Assembly: GCA_016648135.1 (NCBI GenBank)
Contig: JADDOH010023632.1
Span: 186,001-250,000 of the forward strand
Direction of reading: 5' to 3'
Source of the DNA: Agrypnia vestita
Taxonomy: Eukaryota; Arthropoda; Insecta; Trichoptera; Phryganeidae
DNA length: 64,000 bases
Shown: one piece after another, positions 1 through 12,030 of the stretch
Layout of the letters: the number at the start of each line of letters is the position of its first letter
How positions within the stretch are numbered: the first letter of the stretch is position 1
Position numbers and translations under genes: made by a program
Notes under the pieces: generated by a model
Told to the model about the DNA's origin: nothing
The model's input: only the letters and a program-made list of their open reading frames with translations
Database searches by the model: none

Positions 1-1100
1 GTTTTCACAATGTCTTAAAAATATATCAAGATTTCACTGAATCAATTATGTTTCTTCACAGTCAACGGCGTGGTTTCATTTCAAACCACACAAAGAAAGA
101 TGAAGTGCATACAACACAAATAGCTGCTTCGTCTCTAAAATGAACTGCGGTTTGCCGAATACAGGGATGAAGTCTGTAACGAATAATCGGAGAAAAGTTT
201 TGTTTCATCAGATAATCCAGACGACAAGAATCGCGAGAAAATGGCATGTTCAGTAGATCGGCGTTTTCTCATTTCCGTCTAAAGTTGGGAAAACTGATTG
301 CATTCATTTAAAAATACCATATCTAACACTGTTGAGTTATCCATGGTTGGTTATCAATGGTTAAGTGAAATCATCATTTTTATCGTATATTCATTTAGAG
401 TGTAAAGCAGACAACGCATCGTGACTAAAATCAAACTCAATTGTCTAAAATTTGATGGTTTCGAAGATAAATTAGAAACATGAAACTTACCACAAGTTTC
501 CCAAATAACAAATCATAAATAATTTTGATTATAAAAATCAAAACAAAAACAATTTATAAAAAGACCATCGATTCCCAATAATATTCGCATCACGGCACAC
601 ACAAAAATACTACAATATCTTTAATTTAAATCTTTTTTACATCTAAAAAATAACTAGATAAATAACGATAACAATTTTTTGCAATAAATAATGTTCGTAT
701 TAGCATAATATGATGCCTGTATAATATATTGTAAAAACCTCAGGAACCTAGAAAAATTTCATTTTAGCGGGCATAACATTTAAAAGTATTATGATGATGA
801 TGCTTTGTCAGTTAATTTGAGTAGTAAATAAAAACAATTTAAAAGAGAAGAAAATTATATCCCATAGAATAAAATATAATAATATTTTTCGGCACACTGC
901 GCGCTGGCGGTTGGGAACCACTCACTATATTAAACCATTAACCCGTAGTATTAAGCAGTTTAAAAACTGTCATATTATTATAAAACAAAACATTCTAAAT
1001 TATTGTTGACAATAATGCTTTTACTGTTTTTATATTTTACAATATTTGTTATTAATTCGAACTCAGAGCGTTACGGACAGATCTGGGCGTTTATTAAATT
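1..1100. other. AT-rich DNA, no gene recognised
   Basis: I see no open reading frame with recognisable domains, no tRNA-like fold and no clear repeat in this stretch. Short frames on either strand have no family resemblance. Confidence 0.5.
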
Positions 1101-1108
1101 AACTATCT

Positions 1109-1542
1109 GAAACCCGTCAAAAATGACGGTGCTTTTATATGCCGGTTCCTAAAGAATAAGCATTTACTTATTTATAGCCGAAATCCACGAAATAGTAATA
1201 TCGACTTTAAACAAAATGTTTGAACATTTTTTTTATATTTCCCCTGCCGGCAGTTGGCGGTAGGTACTATTTAAAACATGGTGCTTGTGCTGGGCGAAAC
1301 ATGAAATGGTTCGCGTCTTTTCTGAGTCATATAGTTACTGCCTTTTTGACAGGGCACGCAGGATCGGCGATAGCAACATCGCTAAGTTGCGGCCGGTTCG
1401 AGTTTGCTGGCCCGGGGTTCGAACCTCATCGCCGGCCGTATAATTTCGTTTTCTTAGCAGTGGATTCGAAGAAATTACGGATGTTACACGAAGTTACGGA
1501 CAGACAGACGGAGGGACGGACAGACAACGACATTATTATGTT
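1109..1542 (+). repeat. Dispersed repeat family B, copy 1 (T-arm-like motif, GACA-rich tail)
   Basis: It opens with ACCCGTCAAAAATGACGG, a short inverted repeat that recurs at 33,420, 36,500 and (diverged) 57,031. A GC-rich block near 1375-1436 contains GGGGTTCGAACCTC between complementary GGCCGG/CCGGCC-type ends, resembling the T-arm and B box of a tRNA. The copy ends in ACGGACAGACAGACGGA-type sequence and then ACGACATTATTATG. The order (head, T-arm-like block, CAGACA tail, ATTATTAT) matches the copy at 33,409. This suggests a SINE or a short non-autonomous LINE derivative. The 124-codon frame at 1220-1594 simply crosses this repeat and is not taken as a gene. Confidence 0.6.
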
Positions 1543-1549
1543 TGATAAA

Positions 1550-2450
1550 TTAATGGTTGACCAGGAACACCCGAAACGTTTTTCTCTGTGGTGACACCGC
1601 CAGTCTGTTTGATTCAATTTTATTCAATGAAAAACAAACCCAACGCATTACCTAAACTAAGCGAAATTGTCCCAAATTATCACGAAATGCTTTTACATAT
1701 ATCCGACGAAATGAGGCTACACAATGTTAAATCTAACTCGCGGCGATAGATTGCACTGGTGAAAGGAACAAGGAAATTGAGTCGGCGATGTGGATAACTA
1801 GTTATTCAGAAAATATATTATATATTTGACAAGTAATAAATAAGAAATGACAGTTAATTGGGACTTTATTTGATCGGCATTATAAAATAACGCGCGCAAT
1901 ATGGAATGCAGAAATAAGGAGGAGAAATCAACTAAACGTGAAACCGTAGGAGTAAGATTTAAAAAAGAACAATCGCGATTATTAAAATTCTATAATTCTT
2001 TACCATATTCAGTCATTCAACAATTATATAACATTTACCTCGCTTGGATTGACATATTAAAAAATAAGTGACAAAGGCGATGAGACGTACGCGAACGTAA
2101 CAAACAAAAATAAGCGTACAACATTTTTTTAATATTAATTGATACGGCAGTTACTTTATGGTGCAACATGATTGCTTTAATATAAACTTAACTTTATACA
2201 ACACACACGTTAATTCTACACACACTGTACAATAGTTTCGAGAAGAGCAGCCCCTCTCATTATCGATGTTATTAATTACACTTGATGATGAGAGGGAGTA
2301 TTCTTTCCGAAACATCAGTAATCGCAAAATAACTCAACGTGTGTGCAGAACAAATTTTGGTTTAGTATAAATTAACACATATTTTATGAATGTCCACTGT
2401 ACACAATATTTTTACAGTCCTCTTATCATACGCAGTTATCTAATATCTGG
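1550..2450. other. No feature recognised
   Basis: AT-rich unique-looking sequence. A short near-palindrome around CCCCTCTCATTATCGATG / CATCGTGTAATTAATAACATCG-like text near 2250-2300 is too weak to call. Confidence 0.4.
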
Positions 2451-2454
2451 TATA

Positions 2455-2720
2455 CCTGAGCACGCCACTCTGTCTGTGGGCTTCAACACTCGCCTCATAT
2501 ATTTTCATTACCATCCTCTCCTCGCTCATAAGTTGCACATGACTAAACCATTTTAATATTTCTACATGTACTAATTCTATCGACTATACTACTTAAGGAC
2601 CTAAATTCGCTCCCACTTTGTTTATTATTCACCCTGTAGTCTGAGCGACCGCATCTCAGACTTATATTTTTTGCCAATTCCAGGTTTTATTTACGTACAT
2701 TTGTGTCAACACCCATTCTA
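2455..2720 (-). pseudogene. RTE-like LINE remnant, C-terminal end of ORF2
   Basis: Read on the minus strand, the segment gives a degenerate version of the region after the reverse transcriptase of RTE-type LINEs: LKWFSHVQLMSEERMVMKIY, then a short link resembling EASVEAHRQSGVLR. The family usually reads LRWFGHLERM...RL.K.IY followed by a G/R-rich stretch. Upstream on the minus strand the match fades through stops and frameshifts. No reverse-transcriptase core remains, so this is a 5'-truncated, decayed copy. The same family end, on the plus strand, is at 29,735-30,195. Confidence 0.55.
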
Positions 2721-2739
2721 CACTGCTAATATCTACTGT

Positions 2740-3880
2740 ATTTTTACTTCCTGAATACTTATATTCTTGCTATACATTATTATTGATGTGTACTTCCTTA
2801 TTTTTACTGTAACCAACTTATCATTTACTTTATGTTATGCTCTATTAGAGCTTGTGTTAATACTTGACATGTGTTATCTCACCTTATTTTTTGAAATAAG
2901 CCCGGGGCATCAATAATAAATAATTAATAAAAAAAAAAATTTCACCCGAACTCCATTACAGAGAATTTCATTCAGAACACCATTTACTTTTCCATCAGCC
3001 TGCAGATCTCCTCCTTTCGATATCATTCTTAACCTTGCCGTCCCAAGAAAACATGAATGAATGGTTAAAAAAACAATAATTTCTCCATAAACCATGTCAA
3101 TAACTGACCGCCGATGACTCGGCGTAGTGTTGAAACAGTTTTGCAATGAAAATGTGGATTTGTTCAATTTGGTCACATACTTTCTGAAGTTTAAAGCGCA
3201 CACATACACAGGTACGCAGACTCACACAAAGAAACGCGTGACCGCCGAACGGAGCCGTTGCGTAATGAGTTTAAACTGAAGCCGCTTACCATAACCTAAA
3301 TCCAGACCGACAAAGTAAAAGTCTGCTCATGTGGAAGCATTTTTGTTTCGTGGAAAATATTTATTGTTAACTGGATGTTGACAATAAACAACAATGGACC
3401 CGGGGTGAGATAAAAATCGTTTCTATCGCACGCCTAAAATAATCCAATATAAAATAATATACAAGACCATCCCCCCACTCTCAGGATAATAAAATAATAA
3501 TAAAAATTTATAATTTACAATCGTGAAAAAATTTGCCTCGAGGGCGTTTTGCACAAAAACTGTAGTCCTACACAACTATTTCAAATGTATAATTGCGACC
3601 TTGCGGAAGTTTTCTAAAAATGTGCACTTTGACCAACTATTTGGCAGAGACGTATTCCGGATGAAAATAAAATAATCTTTCATTAGTTATACAAAATCAG
3701 TTTAATTAAATTTTATCGGACATTGCACATGCCGGCGATACATGTCGGTTTTGTATCATTTTAAAAGTGACGTTTCAGTTTTGAGTTTTAGAATTGATTA
3801 CGATCAAAATCAAAAGCGTTGGGCGCTTTTTCCCAAACCCCAATGATTGTTTACGTCTTACTTTTGATGTTATACGTATA
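2740..3880. other. No gene recognised; one weakly repeated segment
   Basis: About 3633-3690 (GCAGAGACGTATTCCGGATG and following text) resembles 55,092-55,130, so part of this stretch is an unnamed dispersed repeat. Nothing else is recognisable. Confidence 0.4.
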
Positions 3881-3889
3881 GTGAGATCG

Positions 3890-4080
3890 CTCTTAGTAGA
3901 ACTTTTTCCATTTAAGAAAGACAATCGAATTAGTATGTGTAAGCCGTGTGTACGACACACATTGTTTCGTTGTGTTGGTGTTAGCAGGTATAAACACAAC
4001 GAAACTATGTAACACAAATGTACGCACGGCTTACACATACTAGTTCGATTAAAATTTTTAAATGGAAAGAGGTCTACATG
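3890..4080. repeat. Hairpin (inverted-repeat) element
   Basis: The left arm (about 3906-3958: TTTCCATTTAAGAAAG..., then GTATGTGTAAGCCGTGTGTAC) is the approximate reverse complement of the right arm (about 4020-4072: GTACGCACGGCTTACACATAC, then AAATGGAAAG). The loop contains ACACAACGAAAC and its inverse GTTTCGTTGTGTT. A short palindromic non-autonomous DNA element is the simplest reading. Target duplications could not be assigned. Confidence 0.55.
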
Positions 4081-4185
4081 CCTGTGAAAAAAATCTTTTC
4101 TCCTTTTCAATCAGTTTTCATAAAAGCGCGTTTTTTAAAAAAACAATGACTTAAACAATGATCCTGAATCACTTCCGTATTACGG

Positions 4186-4345
4186 AGGGAGTCTGCCACC
4201 GCAAATGCCCGTTCACTAAACTTAGTCTCCTGGCAATGGTTGATCGATTCTACAACCCTTCCTGCTGCTGAAGGAGAGGCTGACCCCAGAGTTTGGCACC
4301 TTCCATTCAAGTTGTCCCGGATGCAGAGCCCTTGAAGACGCAAAG
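4186..4345 (-). repeat. Dispersed repeat family K, copy 1
   Basis: CTACAACCCTTCCTGCTGCT...GAC...TTTGGCACCTTCCATTC here resembles CGTAACCCTTCCTGCGTCTG...GAC...TTTGGCGTCTACCATTC at about 24,090-24,145. Both encode a similar peptide on the minus strand (NGRCQTLGSAS versus NGRRQTLGSIS). This could be a SINE or a LINE 3' end; the family is not recognised. Confidence 0.45.
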
Positions 4346-4349
4346 ACGC

Positions 4350-5480
4350 CATATTATGCAGGACCTCCGAGTTATTTTTGAGATGTCCTATTAACAAATC
4401 GCCTACCACGAATTTTAAAATTGATGATTCTTTTAAATCCTGCAAAATAATTATAAATTTACCTTTTTTAAAGATAATACTTTTGAGATACCAAATTTAT
4501 CGCACCTGTAGAAAAATAATTATACAATATTTTTTCTATATTTTTCGATTTGGGCATCACCGCGAAAGTAAGTGTGATTATTCCATAAAACTTATTTTTC
4601 AATGTTGAAAATATAAATTGTTACGAAAAAAGTTTAGTTACTCGCGTAACCAATTAACGGAAACAGATATCCCATCAAACATCTTATTTATATAACTTCC
4701 CGCGACACCTGCCACCTGGCGACAGATTACAAAGCCTAATCTCGCCTATCGACGCTAGCGGCGTTAATTATTGTTGTCGATAAGCCCGAAATGTTTCTGC
4801 CTTCGATAAATGCTACTATCAAATATCACTCGTATGTTAGAAACTAAACCTCCAATCGTTAAATCACAATTGCCAATCACCGTTACAATTCAACACCAAT
4901 CACATCACAGTTTATCTGATCACAATCACAATTAAATTGCAAGCAACGCCAGAGCCTAATTGTATAATACCAATGGGTTAAAGAAATAAATACTATCGCG
5001 TAATGTTTTCAATACCTACTGATTTTAATTTTGTTATTTTGCGTATTGCCAATTTTTTATGGCTGAATTTAAAAGCATCACTAATTTCACAATTAAACGG
5101 TAGGCCAGTTAAAGCATTTAATGATAAGAGGTCAACAAGTTAATGATGAATTATGATTATACATTACTTAACTAAGCAATACATTATTACCATTAAACAT
5201 AACATTATTAAAAATTCGGTATTAATATAATATTTTGATAAGTATTATTTTATTGTACCATAAGGTTACATTATGATAAATTGTGTTTAATAATAACACG
5301 GTCAAAAAAAATAATCATACCAAACCACGCCTCATAATTTTTCAATCGTGTACATTATCATAATTGCCAATTATTAATTACAGTTTATCTTCACCTGCGT
5401 GTTAAGCTGTTGAAATTTGTCTAGTTCATCAAAACCAGTTTACTTAATGATACGTTCATATACTTAATATGTATTATTAA
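4350..5480. other. No feature recognised
   Basis: AT-rich sequence without recognisable coding, RNA or repeat signals. Confidence 0.4.
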
Positions 5481-5483
5481 TGC

Positions 5484-6114
5484 ATATGATACGCACTCGT
5501 GGTCATTTTCCACTTTTCAGAGGGCAGATCCCCGGCTACGATCGCCGCTCTGACGTGCTATCAAACAATTTGGGGAGCGATGATCACTAAGGGGTGGTGG
5601 TGGGAAAATTTAAATGAAAACATTCAAGTTCGAATTTTGCATGTATTTAAAACTTTGGAAAATTATTATAATCTTAAAACCTAGCCTTATTATCTAACCT
5701 TATATCTAACCTGTCTAACGTCGTGAACCTGGCGAAGCCGAAGGTGACGCATGGCGTGAGGCCCATCTCACGCTGGTCTCCTGAGCTGGCGGCGGGGGAA
5801 GTCGCGTTCGGCGCCGCGCCGTCATTCCGACGCCCGCGCCACCGCGACGCCGCGACCAAGACGTCGCCAGGTTCCCGACGTTAGACATATTAGATATAAG
5901 GTTAGATAATAAGGCTAGGTTTTAAGATTATAATAATTTTCCAAAGTTTTAAATACATGCAAAATTCGAATTTGAATGTTTTCATTTAAATTTTCCCACC
6001 ACCACCCCTTAGTGATCATCGCTCCCCAAATTGTTTGATAGCACGTCAGAGCGGCGATCGTAGCCGGGATCTGCCCTCTGAAAAGCGGAAAATGACCACG
6101 AGTGCGTATCATAT
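5484..6114. mobile_element. Large fold-back / MITE-like element with 252-bp inverted arms
   Basis: The arms 5484-5735 and 5864-6114 are near-identical reverse complements. They begin ATATGATACGCACTCGTGG and end inside at CTGGCGA/TCGCCAG. The 128-bp spacer is strikingly GC-rich (GCGCCGCGCC, GACGCCGCGACC), whereas the arms are mixed and AT-rich toward the middle. No transposase is encoded. Short frames inside each arm are mirror translations of the same sequence. High arm identity implies recent insertion or ongoing gene conversion. The superfamily is unknown, because no convincing target duplication is visible outside ATATGAT/ATCATAT. Confidence 0.85.
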
Positions 6115-6119
6115 AAGTA

Positions 6120-7070
6120 ATGAGTTCTATCCGCAACGAAGTGGTTAATAAGTGTTTCGCCGCCCATGCGCTACAGACACAGACATCTATAAATTTCTTC
6201 GACTTCTTCAATGAAACGAATGTCCTACAGAATGTATTACGCCAAAACTGCCAATTGTACATCTCTTAGGACAGTTCGTTCGGTCCTATTCACGTCATCG
6301 CTGAACAACATTTGCATTTTTAATCGTATTTTTGAACAGAAATACTCACGGCTCTATAAAATTCTGTGATAAGTAACTAAACAACCCACGGTTTCAGGAA
6401 TGTTTACAGTAGTCATGCGCGATCTTCCTTAACAAGGGCATGTTTTTCAGTACAGGTACATTCTGTTCAATGACCGTGCGGCTAATTCAGCTAATCCCAG
6501 GGCTGCATGATGTCTGATGAGAAGTGGTACCATAAATGCTGGGCGCCCAGATTAACTTTGTTCAAATAACGCACAAATTCAATTTGCAAGTGAGCTCCTA
6601 AAATGGGATATGATAGTATGTATGTAGAGGACTTGTTGTAATACACTTCGCTAGTAGGTAATATCACACAATGTCAAATAAAATTGTACTATTTATTACA
6701 CAATGTCAAATAAATTTAATGTAAACAATTGCACTTCAAGAGGGAATCGAGGGGCCGACAGACAGCCCCCACTACGTTCGTCCAGCGAATTCCTCATATC
6801 ATGATTGGCAGCGAATATCAATAGACAGAAATGCGGAAAATATCTACCACGAGAAAGGGCTTTTATCCACCAGCGGATAGAAAACGGCCGATGATGGTGA
6901 TTTCGTACGCGGTCTATGAATGTATATGTACATAAAATATTCGTGTAATTATTCATAAACAGTTTTTAATTTTCCTGATTTTTTAAATATTGTAGCACCA
7001 CAATTTTATCGCTTCAATGTTTTACCTCAACATGTGTGATCGTATTTGATATACTGCATATATAGTATAG
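6120..7070. other. No gene recognised
   Basis: Contains a short direct repeat ATCACACAATGTCAAATAAA / TTACACAATGTCAAATAAA near 6663-6715. Otherwise nothing recognisable. Confidence 0.4.
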
Positions 7071-7082
7071 GGGTTTAGAATG

Positions 7083-7280
7083 AGAACCACCACTAACCAA
7101 TTGACGAAATTGAGATTTTGTAATTGATTTTATAGCAAGAGTGGAAATTTTTAAATTATGCAATAATGTCTTCAAGAAGAGCACGCATAATAACCATTTT
7201 CAAATGGGTCAGCCGCAATTTTCGTCAATTGGACATTTATGATTTATATTATTGTAATCAGCTACAACTTGGTGGTTTTC
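7083..7280. repeat. Short inverted-repeat element (weak)
   Basis: CCAATTGACGAAATTG near 7098 is mirrored by CAATTTTCGTCAATTGG near 7216. GAACCACCACT at about 7083 is loosely mirrored by CTTGGTGGTTTTC near 7268. This is compatible with a decayed MITE. Confidence 0.35.
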
Positions 7281-7639
7281 TATTCATCGCAAATCAAAAT
7301 TCACTTAGTTTAAATCATTATTTTTTTGGCATTACCAACCTTCTTCAGCGTAAACTACAAATAATTAAAAAAAAAAAACACTTAAAACAAACAATAAGCG
7401 AATGTAGAACATTGAAAAAAATGTCATACGGCAGGTACACACAAAAACAAGTTGCGAAAAAATATAATTGCCCTATTTTGTAATGTTTGTAAAGTGTACG
7501 GTTTACCCGTAAGAAAAAACGGTGGTTTCAAAAACGGTTGGTGTTACCAGAAAAAATATAGTGGTTTGAACCAAGTGAAGTTGTGTTTAATTTAATTTAC
7601 TGATGGTTTGGTTTCTATTTTATACGTGTTCATAGGACA

Positions 7640-7810
7640 TCATTAAGACATTATTTATTATTAATTTATCATAAAAAGGGTATTGTTTAAAGACTTATTA
7701 ATCTAGGACTCATTCCTACATAAATTGTATTTATTGATTAGCGAATGTCTTATAAAATTTATTTTATTATTAAGATATTATTTATTATTGATTTATCTTA
7801 AAAAGTGATC
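7640..7810 (+). repeat. Two-copy tandem repeat, about 127-bp period
   Basis: TTAAGACATTATTTATTATT...AAAAAG at about 7644 recurs as TTAAGATATTATTTATTATT...AAAAAG at about 7771. Confidence 0.5.
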
Positions 7811-9110
7811 GTGTAATTTATACTAGTGAACTCAAAATTTTCATACTTTGTACTCTAATGTTACTCTAGGACCATCTATTAGGGTCAATAATGACCTGTT
7901 GACTGATTGTTTGTTAAAAAAATATATTTATACAAAAAAATAAAAAAATCTACAACAGTCTGTAAAAAACCTGTTAATATATATGCGTACTTCAAATAAT
8001 AATAAAATATGAGTGCGATGTGGAAGTTTGTGAATGCAAAGATTGCAAAAGTATTTGCGCTGCATACTGTACAATATTTTCCGCCAGTGCAACATTTTAT
8101 ACATTTTTATTCGGGGTGACTACATGATCGGCACCCAGAAGCAACCGTTGCAGAAGCTGATGCCGCCATATTTATAAAGCGTATAATTAATATCGCGTAC
8201 CTAACGCCTTTGACAATGTCGTAATGCCACACCGTCACACAGTGGCGTGCAGCGCACACAAGCAAAAAACTATGTATTAAATAAAGATTCTGGGAGACAA
8301 ATATTCATTAAATAATCCTTAACTTAAGAAAAAGTTGATTTAAAATTCTAGCTGTAATTCGTGGCTACGGCTAGAATTTTTATTTTTCGACGTTTCTGTA
8401 TACACCTTCATGTCAATGCTTATCTATCTCACTTGTTTGCGCGCATCAAATTTATTTCTTAGATCCAGTCAAATCGAGAAAACACGTCCTGAATTGCGTA
8501 TTTTCCTACTGAAACAGTACAATTATATTCACCCATCTTTATGTGAGCGAATTTTTTGCAGTAGTTAAATAATGTCTAATGTGCTGTGTGTTACTTGCAG
8601 AAATGACATTGTTAATAATTACATAGTTTCTTGCACAATAAACATTTTGTATGAATTCCAACTGTCAAATCATATGTTGGGTACATTTGTTCTTGTCTAT
8701 TATTATTTTTATTTTAATTACTCAGTTCATTAATTACAATTAAGAGTACAAAATCAATCTGTTTCTGTTTACATGTATTAGATTATGGTAATTTATAAAG
8801 AATGTCCGTTAAATGTACGTTTTTGAACATTTTATACGCAATATGAACATGTTTATTTACGACGACATTGTCATTAATGATATCATAAATTGTTTGATTT
8901 ATTTTAGTGAAAAGGGACGCATATTTGAAACAAATGTTATTTTCGATTTAATTATTATATATAAATTGTCTTCTAAAAATATTGAAAATTTTTCCCATAT
9001 TATGTATAAAATATTTATATATTTGTACATAATATGGCAAAATCCTTATTTACCATTTTTTTAACTACAAAATGTGTATATGACAAAATAACAAAATATC
9101 TATATATATA

Positions 9111-9673
9111 TACAGGGTGTCCCGTATCTCGACGTCAAGCCGAAATCGGGTGATAGGCTTGATGTTTTTTTTTTTTTTGTAATGAAATCGTTTTTTGAAA
9201 CGGGTTTCATTACAAAAAAATATATTTGGTCCACAATTAAAGAAATAATCTAGCAAGTGTTATACCATTTTAGAATCCTTATTAAATATTAAAATATTTT
9301 GAAGTTACTTGCCGACCTCGTGTAGGACCAGTAGAGTCAGTTAAAACTGGGCAAAGTATTGATTTTGAATACTTGATTTGGTCAAAATGTGACATTTTCT
9401 TCTAAGCTGGAGTAGTTGGCTTTGAATTTTGGACAAAAGTTTATAGAAGCATTATTCAGGATTACATAATAATAAAAAAAAATGAAGAAAAATAAAGATT
9501 TGTAGCAACAGGAGTGAAAAGACCGTCACAGGGGGTAGATTTTTTCAATTTTTTTTTAAATGCTTATAATTTTTAAAACAAATGACTTAGATTTTTAAAA
9601 ATATTTTTCTGATAACTATTATGACTTGGCCTATCACCCGATTTCGGCTTGACGTCGGGATACGGGACACCCC

Positions 9674-9676
<3 letters not shown>
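9111..9676. mobile_element. TIR element family D (TACAGGGTGTCCCGTA), copy 1, nested in the hAT-like element
   Basis: The ends are inverted repeats of more than 45 bp: left 9111-9160 reads TACAGGGTGTCCCGTATC then GACGTCAAGCCGAAATCGGG; right 9625-9676 is its complement. The minus-strand interior matches the copy at 46,255-46,660 over several hundred bases (for example TGTGACGGTCTTTTCACTCC and AATACTTTGCCCAGTTTTA). It has no coding capacity. It is flanked by TA-rich microsatellite DNA, so the target duplication cannot be read. Confidence 0.8.
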
Positions 9677-9711
<35 letters not shown>

Positions 9712-9770
9712 GATATATATATATATATATTCTATATATATATATATAATATATATTTTATTTTATTTAA
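9677..9770. repeat. TA microsatellite
   Basis: Runs of TATATA at the outer edge of the family D element; a smaller run lies at 9098-9110. Confidence 0.9.
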
Positions 9771-9835
9771 ATATAATATAAAGTCGTTCGCAGCATAACC
9801 TAAGTTTATACCCACTGCACGCCACTGCCGTCACA

Positions 9836-10570
9836 CCATTAGCAGCCGCCGACACAGATCGCAGAAGAACTCGCAGTTAAAACTATGTCGAATCAATTGA
9901 AAAGGTCAAATTGTTAAAAACAAATAGACACGTAATGCGGAGATGGCGTTACATGCTATTTTAATTGTTTTTGTTACGAAAACTAGCAGCTTCAAACCGA
10001 TTACATTTCAACACACTGTGTAAATTATTAACAGTCAATTTAGTACTTTTTCTACCCACATGGGGCGTTATTTTTTTATTTTTTTTAAATTTCAAACAGA
10101 TCTACATTCCGCTATATTTTTATTCTTAAAATAAATCAAACATACTTTTTCGACCATTGATTATCCTAATTTGTAATGTCCTGTCTGTCCTTAACTCGGT
10201 GGAATTACAACAACAACAATGATGATGACTACCCACTAATGAGGCCCGGACGAACGAGTGTGACACGTTAATCTGCGAGCGGCTCGGGTTACACGCAAGG
10301 ATCGTTATTAATTATTATTATGTCCCATGATTTTTCACGGGTATACGACTAGTAACAATATAATTAATGTACGGCTATGATGTAGGTATAAAATAAAATT
10401 AAACAACGGTACAAATAGTAGTATATTAAAATGAATATATTTTAAAAAATTAATGCGAAACATTGTGGTTAGACATTTTAATAAATGTATATAATTAAAT
10501 TGATTTAATATTAAAATCAACCGCCTACAGAAATATCATTTTCCTCGAAAACTAAATCTTTTATTATTAG
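9836..10570. other. No gene recognised
   Basis: AT-rich. No repeat family or coding motif recognised. Confidence 0.4.
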
Positions 10571-10574
10571 TATT

Positions 10575-10830
10575 AATTAAGGGTACAGATTTTTGAATTT
10601 TCCACCGACCAAACAACCCATTTTCGTAAAAATCTATGCTTTAAACGAAAGATTACTACAAACCAAGTCGATACATCCGGCCCCCACTATTTTCAATTCG
10701 AGCTTAGCACTTTTGCTACCAAAATAGGTCTAGTTTTCCGGTGTCCTAGAATGGGGCTCGAACCACTGACCACTAGATCACTAGGCGAGAGTCACTAAGC
10801 ACTATAACAAATAATTTCAGCATTTACTTC
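10575..10830 (-). repeat. Candidate tRNA-related SINE
   Basis: On the minus strand GACTCTCGCCTAGTGATC is followed by GTGGTTCGAGCCCC, a good Pol III B-box (GGTTCGANNCC). The same head order (GACTCTCGCCTCGTGATC, then GGGTTCGAACCTC) occurs on the plus strand at 37,350-37,415. Downstream sequence near 10,590-10,650 (CATTTTCGTAAAAATCTATG) resembles 19,735-19,790. The acceptor stem does not pair, so this is not a functional tRNA. Confidence 0.5.
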
Positions 10831-10833
10831 AGC

Positions 10834-11097
10834 AGTGTAACGTATTCTTGGGATTTTCTTAATTATTTTTTTCACCCATTGTAATGTATTTGGATGGACG
10901 TCTGTCGGAATGAATGAGAGAGTGAATGGGTATAAATAGGGGTGCGCCATATTAACGCGCTTTCTTACAGTTCAACTACCACGTCAGTAACAACTTGTTA
11001 ATTTATTAATATTGTCGCGTGATTTAAGTAGAAATTCTGGTTCCTCGAATCCCTACAAGGTTCTCCTCCTAAAGTTAAATGACGAGAACGTCACACT
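10834..11097 (+). mobile_element. Candidate solo LTR (Gypsy-like ends)
   Basis: The segment begins AGTGTAACG and ends CGTCACACT, inverted ends of the AGT...ACT form seen in Gypsy-group LTRs. Inside are a TATA box (GGGTATAAATAGGGG near 10,928) and, about 45 bp downstream, an initiator-like TTCAAC/CAGTTC region. The 264-bp length is typical of an LTR. Flanking 4-mers are CAGC and CATC, so a target duplication is not clean. No gag, pol or env sequence follows, so at most this is a solitary LTR of a host retrotransposon. Confidence 0.45.
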
Positions 11098-11099
11098 CA

Positions 11100-12028
11100 T
11101 CAATCAAACTTTTTGACCCATATCGTTTTATAATAATTCTATTGAAGAATATTCCGAAAAGGTGTGATGACGTGTTCATTCTTGGCAAATAATATACGGC
11201 CGGAAGCCATGGAGCCGACAAAAGGGACAAGGCGATTTCCACACGTCCTGACTACAACCCTTGCCATTCGTGTTGAATGAATATTCGTGTTTGATTGTCA
11301 TAAATTTTACTAGGATTATTGTTAACAGATCCTTGTCAGTTAATGTAATTATGCTAAGTAATGTAAATAGGGAAAAACCATGAAGTCGTCATTCGCATGA
11401 CTTACGGTCGATGTTACTACAAACTGTGCACGGCCGAACTAAATAAATATATTTAGATCGGTGCGTGGGAACAGGGGCGGCTTGGCGGCCTAACCACGAC
11501 CCGAGCCCCGTAAATTGGGAGGTTACCGGACGAAACACAATTTTAAAAATGGTTCACAATGATATTTTTTAATTTGTATTTTATATAACGTAGTTGAAAA
11601 TAAATCCATAAAAAAACTCATTTACTACAAAAGTAAAAAAAAACAATTTTGATTTTAATAATGTACGTGTCTGCGTTTTTTCTTATTTTTGAACTTATCT
11701 TTATGCGCGTTGGAGGTGAAATATGAGTTATGCAACAAAATGCACGCGCAAGTTTTAACACATGTATTTACTTAATAAAAATCTGTTTCCAACTTTATTA
11801 CCGCCACCTGGTTAAATCCTCCCGATAGTTTTTAATCTCGGTATCTATGAAACTCGATAGATGTCGGCACAGCGCTAAATGACATTCGTCTTTTTCCTGA
11901 AATACAACAGAGATCTGTAAATCTGCGGATAATTCTTTAGTTGTTAGTTCTTGCAGCTGGTGCGTTTTGCTCTGCCTCACATTCAAATAGTTCTGCACTT
12001 CGTTGTACTTTGGCGGTTGTGCTGTTTA
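11100..12028. other. No gene recognised
   Basis: A GC-richer patch at 11,460-11,520 has no recognisable feature. Confidence 0.4.
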
Positions 12029-12030
12029 TA

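Larger units (their letters stand above)
8240..9827. mobile_element. hAT-like non-autonomous transposon with 8-bp target duplication
   Basis: The left end CAGTGGCGTGCAG (8240) and right end CTGCACGCCACTG (to 9827) are perfect 13-bp inverted repeats, of the CAG-starting form typical of hAT elements. The perfect direct repeat CCGTCACA flanks both sides (8232-8239 and 9828-9835), and an 8-bp duplication is the hAT hallmark. The interior is AT-rich and has no hAT transposase motif that I can see. It hosts a second element at 9111-9676. The combination of TIR and 8-bp duplication makes the boundaries firm. The superfamily is inferred from duplication length and terminal bases. Confidence 0.8.

Noticed and set aside
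1220..1594. 124-codon plus-strand open frame
   Set aside because: It crosses repeat family B including the CAGACA tail; no domain, and the antisense frame is equally open.
5499..6262. Open frames in the arms of the fold-back element
   Set aside because: The plus frame at 5,499 and minus frame at 5,915 encode the same peptide because the arms are inverted copies; no family resemblance.
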